The position numbers were made by a program, and so were the translations under genes. This document shows positions 58,432 to 64,000 of a stretch of 64,000 bases of DNA, in pieces (positions within the stretch are counted from its first letter, which is position 1; the number at the start of each line of letters is the position of its first letter). The stretch covers positions 186,501 to 250,500 of the forward strand of contig JABMCL010000994.1 in the NCBI GenBank assembly GCA_018857735.1. The letters are read 5' to 3'. Below the pieces are notes generated by a model that made no database searches, was not told the DNA's origin, and was given only the letters and a program-made list of their open reading frames with translations. This stretch comes from Alviniconcha marisindica. Taxonomy: Eukaryota; Mollusca; Gastropoda; Provannidae.

Positions 58432-60357
58432 ATGACTTTTATTGTTGATTTGACACTCAAGACTTCAGAAATGAACTATCTCAGATCAGAACTACAAGGA
58501 AAGGTGGTGGATGATGTTGAAGATTTTGATTCTGAGACTGATACCAAGATTGTTGAGGGCATTTTTCTGAAGCTTAACACCAGGAAAGCAATTAGTCCTG
58601 ACAACATCTGTGGAAGACTTTTGAAATTGTGCGCTTCCCAGCTTTCTGTTGTATTCAGTCAGTTGTTCACATGGTCTCTGAAAGAAAACGCTGTACCCTT
58701 TACTTGGAAAACCTCTTTAATCTGTCCCATTCCAAAAAAAATGAAACCTTGTTTAAATGATTATTGTCCGATTACTCTAACATCTATTGTAATGATGTGT
58801 TTTGAACGTATCCTCCTCCACCAACTTGTGAAACACACAAAGCCCCATTCAGACCCATACCAGTTTGAGTACAAGCACAACAGAAGCACCAAAGGTGCAA
58901 CACTCACTCTTTTGCACAATGCATATATATACTCATCTTGAAAAAAATGGTTCCTTTATCCGAATTCTCTTCATCAACTTTTCTTCTGCCTTCAATGCCA
59001 TACAACCACACTTAATGGCAAGTAATCTTTTGAAACTCAACATTAACCCAAGACTGGATTCTCTGGATTGTTGACTTTCTTGTCAACTGGTCTCAGACTG
59101 TCACCAAGCTGCACTCGTGTCTTACTACTCTGTTTCCACCGGCTCTCCACAAGACACTGTCCTATCTCCTATTCTTTCTGCAATTTATACAAATGACTGC
59201 ACAGGCACTGACACAACGATCTTACGATTCTGCAATAGAAGAACTTTCCAACTCAGATTAGCGTATCATTCTCCACCAACTCATGAAACACACAAAGCCC
59301 CATTTAGACCCATACCAGTTTGCATACAAGCACAACAGAAGCACCAAAGACGCAACACTCATTCTTTTGCACAATGCACATACTCATCTTGAAAAACCAA
59401 GTTCATTTGTCTGAATCCTCTTCACCGACTTTTCTTTTGCTTTCAGTACCATACAAACACACCTAATTGAAAGTAAACTTTTGAAACTACTCGACATTAA
59501 CCCAAGACTGATTCTGTGAATTGTCAACTTTCCTGTCAACCGGTCTTAGACAGTTCGTCACCAAGCTGCACTCTCATCTTCCTACTCTATTTCCACTGGC
59601 TCTCCAGAAGGCACTGTCCTATTTCCTATTCTTTCTACAATCTATACAAATGACTGCACAGGCACTGACACATCATAAAATACTCTGATGATTCTGTAAT
59701 AGAAGATCTTTCCAACTCGGATTCTGTTTACTTTGCTGAAGCTGAAAGGTTCAGTAACTGGTGCAGGGATAATTCCCTTGACTCAAATGTAAAGAAAAAA
59801 GGAAATGCTGATTTCAGAAAAACTCCAACTGTCATTCCAGATCTCTTTACTGATGGTGTGAAAGTTGAAAGAGTGATTGACTACAAATATTTTGTACAGT
59901 CTTAGACAACATGCTGAATTTTAACAAAAACACTGATTTTATTCACAAAAGATGTCAGCCAAGAATATTTTGCTTTCAAAAGCTAAGATCTCTTAATGTC
60001 AGTTTTACACACTTTTTACCAGAGTTGTATTAAATCAGTTTTAACATTTTTGTTCCTGTGCTGATTTGGTGGCTTGAATGTGAAAAGCAAAATGTCTTGA
60101 ATAAAGTGGTGAATGTGTGTGGTAAGGTTGTGGGTGAAAGACAAGAACACTTAAGTCAGTTGTATGAACGTCATGTGGTACAGAAGACTAGGGTGACTGT
60201 GGATGACAACAGCCAAGTCCTTGCTAAATGTTACAAGATTCTTCCATCTGGTAGACGATTTTGTGTACCAAAATCTAATACAGTCAACATCATTTCTGAA
60301 CTGATAAATCCATTAAACGTCGCAGCAGTGTGTGTGTGTGTGTGTACATTACGTTAA
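58432..60357 (+). pseudogene. LINE reverse transcriptase and C-terminal region with internal duplication
   Basis: The open frame 58432-58941 reads FLKLNTRKAISPDNICGRLL, VPFTWKTSLICPIPKKMKPC, LNDYCPITLTSIVMMCFERI (motifs 1-2), then QFEYKHNRSTKGATLTLLHN. The stretch 58816-59262 is repeated at 59271-59720, so motif A (FINFSSAFNAI-like) appears twice in different states of decay. The tail from 59840 gives VIPDLFTDGVKVERVI, VLDNMLNFNKNTDFIHKRCQ, and in a 99-codon frame NVLNKVVNVCGKVVGERQEH, then LSQLYERHVVQKTRVTVDDN and LPSGRRFCVPKSNTV, the standard C-terminus of this LINE type. No intact enzyme remains. Confidence 0.85.
58816..59725. repeat. Tandem duplication of a 455-bp reverse transcriptase segment
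   Basis: 'ctccaccaacttgtgaaaca' at 58816 and 'ctccaccaactcatgaaaca' at 59271 start two collinear copies that both run through 'accagtttg(a/c)(g/a)tacaagc', 'caacattaaccc/cgacattaaccc', 'ccggctctcca(c)/ctggctctcca(g)' and 'actgcacaggcactgacaca'. Copies differ by scattered substitutions and small indels. Confidence 0.93.
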
Positions 60358-60382
60358 AAAAATGTGTGTGTGTGTACATTAC
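60320..60382. repeat. Short GT tracts with duplicated 'gtgtacattacgt'
   Basis: Two blocks of (GT)n each followed by 'acattacgt', about 37 bp apart, within the LINE 3' UTR. Confidence 0.85.
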
Positions 60383-60530
60383 GTAAATTAGTAGCTTGTT
60401 AAATATGCAACTTTCTTATTTTCAATAACTGTTCTTTGAATTTTAAAATATGCTATTATGTACTGTGATGGTCAGCCATGTTTTAATTTCTTGAATGAAA
60501 TAATAAAGTAATCTTGAATCTTGAATGTCT

Positions 60531-61374
60531 GTACCAGAACGGCAGACCTTGATACAAAAATAAAAATTACAGCTTATTCAGATTGCCAAGGGCATATCAG
60601 GCTTCAGTTGTCAAATTGTCAACCAATGACAATGCTGCCATGTACTATGCGTGGGTGTGTGTGTGTGTGTGTGCATGTGTGTGTGTGCGCACGTGTGTGT
60701 GCATGTGTTCATGCATGCATTCATATGCATGTGTTCAGTTGATGTTGTAAACCAACAGTAACTTCACAACAAAATATGTATTATATATTGTCATCTGCAA
60801 ACAATATAAATATTTTAACTTGGTTTGATGCCAGCACAGCACCATGTCTATCCCCATTAACTAAGGCAAGTTCATTTTTACGAACAATGATAACTGGAGT
60901 GAGCGATGTGGATTCTGGATTGAATTTTTGCAACACAGAAAACTTTGCAGTTCAATTTTTCATACCACTGTCAAGTTACAAACAATATAATTACAACTTA
61001 AATGATTCATACATTTTTGTAATTGTATACAGTGCGCATGTCTGTTTGTATGGGACAAAGATGAAACCCACCACTTTCCTTTGTGGCAGATGCAGCTAAC
61101 TGGTTATTTGGTGCCAGTGACAATGAAATTAAATTATGCTGAGATGGAAACAAAGGTTGGTTAGTACTGAGGGTAGAGCTGTTTTCTTTTCAACAACTGC
61201 TCACTATGCCTGGATAAATCTACTTAAGTACACACCCAAGAACAATCTACATGTTTACAATTAATCAGAGTGACAGCAAATACATATATATATATATCAG
61301 TATCATGCGAAATGAAAAAAAATCCAACTTCTTTGCAAACTAGTAACGTTTTCAGTTGAATCTTATAAAAATGT
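60531..61374. other. CPEB2/3/4: Noncoding intron sequence
   Basis: GT-rich microsatellite with CA/CG interruptions at 60654-60735. A 107-codon open frame (60776-61099) has no recognisable similarity. Confidence 0.5.
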
Positions 61375-62240
61375 GCAGGGATTGCGCTCACTGCAATATT
61401 TTGAGCAAATATTGCATTTTTCGAGTGCCGTACGCATTTTAGCCACATCGCTGCGTCACCGTATGCAAAATGACAACGCTGATTAAACAAGCTATGGCTC
61501 ACTGGTGGCCGCTGCGTCACTCAACACTAGATTTACTTGCAAACTCGGTGTCATCTCCATGGACCTATATATATATACATGGTCACCTCGGCCGGGCAAG
61601 TCCAGTCAATGAAGGGCGAAAATCTAACAAAATAAATGTGCAAGCTACCTTAATTTTTGGTCTATAAGGTGATGGTGATATTTCCCCCCCTAAAATCTGA
61701 TCCATGCGCCTTATAATTGGTGGCACCCTGTCTGTGAATAAAATTTGCATACTTTTCCGAAAAACAAAAATGATTCATATAGATCCGAAGAAGACTGGTC
61801 TCAGTATCAGACTCAAACTGATCAGTAATATTTTCCAATTAGTCGACAGATGACATGATCCCAGACATGGAATTTGGAACAAGCCTAGTTTGTCAGTGTA
61901 TAATATTATCAGAATTTACTCAAAGGTAGAAGACTACGAAACCAAAAACAAAACACGCATTGACACTGAATACGAATGAGAGAAAATGGCAGCAGCCTTG
62001 ACTTCAACTTCTCCTTGTTACTAAATCCCACAGTAAACGAGAACTTGGTTTGCTAACACTGTCTGCTGCAGTTCATTCTCAGAAAATGATGCTGCATTCA
62101 AATATTTTTGTGCACGGACAGACCTTCTTTTTATTCTTTTCATCTGCTGATTTTATAGACCATGAGCCATCATTTTGGCTTTGTATGTGCGTTAATTCTA
62201 GGTTATGCTGTATGCATTTTTCACAACCCATAAAATGGGA
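61375..62240 (+). repeat. Dispersed repeat family B, copy 2
   Basis: Same order of phrases as 25188-26230, about 36 kb away and in the same orientation, with a small 'tatatatata' expansion at 61567-61577. 'cagacatggaatttggaaca', 'gaaaccaaaaacaaaacac' and 'tctaggttatgctgtatgca' are among the best preserved. It is somewhat shorter toward its 3' end. Confidence 0.8.
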
Positions 62241-62845
62241 AATATTCAGTGTACTTCCTGTTGCTTTTGGTTTGTTGATGTGACACTTCCAGCTGATGTG
62301 CGTAGTGCATTGCTCAACATCATACATTTCGCTACGGGCAACAGAAAAGTCCCAAGAAGTAGACACTGCACTTCACATGCTGAGGCGCTCTGTATTGATT
62401 GTACAATGCTTTTCTGTAGTGTAAATAAAAACAACAGTAACACCACATCCTGTTTCGGCTTTCTTGAAACCCTTCTCAATGAACTGTGACTGAAGAATGC
62501 TGGGCATCACCAATACAATAAAAGAAAAACTTTTCTGTAGATATATTCTTCCTGGAAAGTTTGGTGTGTGTTTTTTGACAAGACTTATCACCCAGGAGCT
62601 CGCTTTCAGCTTTCGCTTTGGCATGGCGATTTGAAATGATTGAAAACACAAGTCATCTCGCCACGAAGTGACGCATAAGAGTGGGAACTGAACCGCACAC
62701 TATGATTGGTCAGCAGGTTTAAAACATGGACACTGATTGGCTGTGGCACAACCAACAACACAGGCGCAAAAAAAGGCACACACTCAACGTGTTGTGGGTG
62801 CATTTGATGCCCACACACACGCACAAAATTGAAAATGAACAATAT
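62241..62845. other. Noncoding; minus-strand short frame MPKRK and two inverted CCAAT boxes
   Basis: On the minus strand an ATG at about 62624 begins MPKRKLKASSWVISLV, a start reminiscent of pogo/jerky-type transposases but without further match. Upstream of it on that strand are two CCAAT boxes ('gattggtcag' at 62704 and 'gattggctgtgg' at 62735 on the plus strand). This could be the dead promoter and first codons of a transposon; evidence is weak. Confidence 0.25.
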
Positions 62846-62846
62846 G

Positions 62847-62882
62847 GGGGGGGGGGGGGGGTGGGGGGGGGGGGGGGGGGGG
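62847..62882. repeat. Poly-G tract, about 36 nt with one T
   Basis: Seventeen or so G, one T, then about eighteen G. The longest G run in the window and a strong G-quadruplex candidate. Confidence 0.9.
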
Positions 62883-63189
62883 ATAGTGATATGATCTCAG
62901 CATAGTGCAGTGCCCTCAGGCATAGTAAACTACGACCAAAACGTAGTGGTTGGCAGCTCTGCTGAACTGAACTGAACTGCCAGTGTGATAATAAAACACC
63001 ATACCACTGCCAGACTGTAAAATATCCTTACCTAATGCTAACTGCAAAGAAATGGTTAAATTGTGAGAAACAGCCCTGCCTCCACTTTTTTTCAAAAATG
63101 TGTTTTTGATATTCAGTAATGTTTAAAAAATAAATTCTCAGCAAAAAGTTTTTTTTTATCCAGGGTTTAGTAGCTAAATGACTGAGTGA

Positions 63190-63570
63190 GAATAATAATA
63201 ATGTATTCTTTTATGTGCTCCAAACTGGAATTCATAGCCCATTACAAAGAACAAACAAAAATGTAACCATAGTCAAAACAAATTTGCAACAGCACACACT
63301 CACAGTTCACACACACACAGTCATTAGGATAGCCTGAAGAGGTGGGATTTCAAGATGATTTGAAATATGGGAGTGTGTTAGATGACCTAATTTGAAAGGG
63401 AGACACTTCCAAATAGACTGTGCAGCATAGGAAATAAGACCTCTAACCAAGTGAGTACATGCACGCAGAGGGAAGGCAAAGAATGGAAATATCAGAAGAA
63501 GAGCACTGCTGGTGAGTAGAATAGGTGAGTTAATAAAAACTTCAGGTGAACCTGGAAGCTGGATGTATCC
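63190..63570 (+). repeat. Dispersed repeat beginning (AAT)n
   Basis: 'gagaataataataatgtatt' followed by 'cttttatgtgctccaaactg', 'agcctgaagaggtgggattt' and 'aagacctctaaccaagtgag'. The (AAT)n plus 'gctcaaa(c)tgg...cattacaaag' start and 'gaagaggtg.gttttaaga' phrase is a common repeat style in marine invertebrates and resembles 3630-3700. Confidence 0.55.
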
Positions 63571-63689
63571 ACCAAAAAAAAAAGTGACAGAAAAACCAAG
63601 TTATCTTCAGCAGATTTTAAATGTACTGCATGTGTTTATAAACAGTAAACATTGGCTTTCTCCCCTGAAAGTTTTTGGTCATAATGACT

Positions 63690-63930
63690 AAATGAGTAAG
63701 CGTTGACATGTTGACAGTTGCACACATGATGATAACAGAGATACTCTTTTTGAGTTCTTACTGGCCTGAAATACTGTTTTGATTGTTAGTATTGACATAC
63801 GCACAAGTTCAGTATATATTTCCTGTATTGATGGATGCTGTCACAAACAAAAAGAAAACAATTTTAGACGTGACCGATGACAAAAATATTTGCTCATATA
63901 CATTGCCTGTTTCAATTAAGAAATAAATGC
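63690..63930. repeat. Diverged copy of the 200-bp unit family of 50.6-51.6 kb
   Basis: 'cacaaacaaaaagaaaacaa' through 'gcctgtttcaattaagaaat' aligns with 51499-51575 ('actaacaaaaaggaaacaga' through 'actgtttcatctaaaagat'), and the start has 'tgttgacagttgcacac', similar to the unit start 'tgttgactgttg'. Confidence 0.6.
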
Positions 63931-64000
63931 TAGTTAACTGGGTGTTTAGTCATCCAAGTGCACAGAAGTGCCTATTAAGTAGATCAGTGTCAAAAGCCGA

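Larger units (their letters stand above)
54783..60530 (+). mobile_element. CR1/L2-like LINE split by a TTAA-flanked DNA transposon
   Basis: Endonuclease sequence (54840-55299) and everything from 57814 to 60530 belong to one plus-strand LINE. The break coincides exactly with the TTAA target duplication of the THAP element (55300-55303 and 57810-57813), across which the endonuclease reading continues. The 3' part runs from the end of the endonuclease through reverse transcriptase (58432-59720) to a C-terminus and a tail with repeated 'tcttgaa' at 60510-60527. The repeated short 3' tail fits CR1/L2-type LINEs. Many stops and a 455-bp duplication of the polymerase region make it inactive. Confidence 0.8.
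52601..64000 (-). other. CPEB2/3/4: CPEB intron upstream of the linker exon (open-ended)
   Basis: At least 11.4 kb. Filled with nested transposons listed separately. Sub-stretches without recognised content: 52601-53350, 53425-53630, 54375-54780, 60535-61370, 62245-63185. Confidence 0.85.

Noticed and set aside
60776..61099. Plus-strand 107-codon frame
   Set aside because: No recognisable domain, poor start context, AT-rich codons typical of noncoding flank.
52601..64000. Search for the CPEB RRM1 exon
   Set aside because: No minus-strand stretch resembling the RRM1 motifs was found; the exons must lie beyond the window.
1..64000. CRISPR arrays, prokaryotic operons or phage genes
   Set aside because: The tandem repeats here lack regular unique spacers, and splice sites, SINEs and LINEs show animal nuclear DNA.

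Overview
This is a piece of an animal nuclear genome, AT-rich and crowded with transposable elements and microsatellites. Evidence for a eukaryote is direct: three exons of one protein gene with correct splice sites, several LINE families, tRNA-derived SINEs, a DIRS-type element, Tc1-like and TTAA-flanked THAP DNA transposons, and long (AT)n, (GT)n and (CT)n tracts. The repeat spectrum (DIRS elements, LINEs with ORF1 zinc knuckles, short dispersed units carrying 'gaccttgacc/aggtcaaggtcac'-like motifs) suggests a marine mollusc, probably a gastropod; that is inference and the species cannot be named.

The only convincing host gene is a CPEB2/3/4-class (Drosophila Orb2-like) cytoplasmic polyadenylation element-binding protein on the minus strand. 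Its last three coding exons lie at 52600-52486 (linker plus start of RRM2), 47786-47605 (rest of RRM2) and 31102-30875 (ZZ-type zinc domain and stop). Intron phases agree at both junctions, and the joined reading frame gives about 174 C-terminal residues. RRM1 and the N-terminal half must lie beyond position 64000. Introns are 4.7 kb and 16.5 kb. The 3' UTR extends to lower coordinates; its end cannot be fixed.

Layout: 1-2600 is noncoding, with an unusual homopolymer-inflated tract (about 640-2580). 2760-5715 is a decayed L1/Tx1-like LINE. 5.7-9.8 kb is noncoding with a SINE fragment. 9.8-13.3 kb is a decayed DIRS-type retrotransposon with a strong inverted repeat at its 3' end. 13.3-30.87 kb is AT-rich 3'-flanking or 3' UTR sequence of the CPEB gene with dispersed and tandem repeats. 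31.1-47.6 kb (intron) holds one LINE split between an endonuclease part and a reverse transcriptase part, with an opposite-strand LINE ORF1 between them, a THAP-domain fragment, and a 4-kb element with inverted termini and recurrent subterminal motifs that has another LINE inside it. 47.8-52.5 kb (intron) holds local tandem duplications, a LINE 3' end and a SINE. 52.6-64 kb (intron) holds a Tc1-like remnant and a three-level nest: a SINE inside a TTAA-flanked THAP (Kolobok-type) transposon inside a CR1/L2-like LINE.

The genes do not form a working system beyond CPEB. The other coding matter is broken by stops and frameshifts and is best read as transposon fossils. The best candidates for something undescribed are the 39745-43740 element with its repeated TCGGAYGTCA...TTGCGA motif, the intact 101-residue ORF inside the THAP element, and the LINE ORF1 present without its ORF2.
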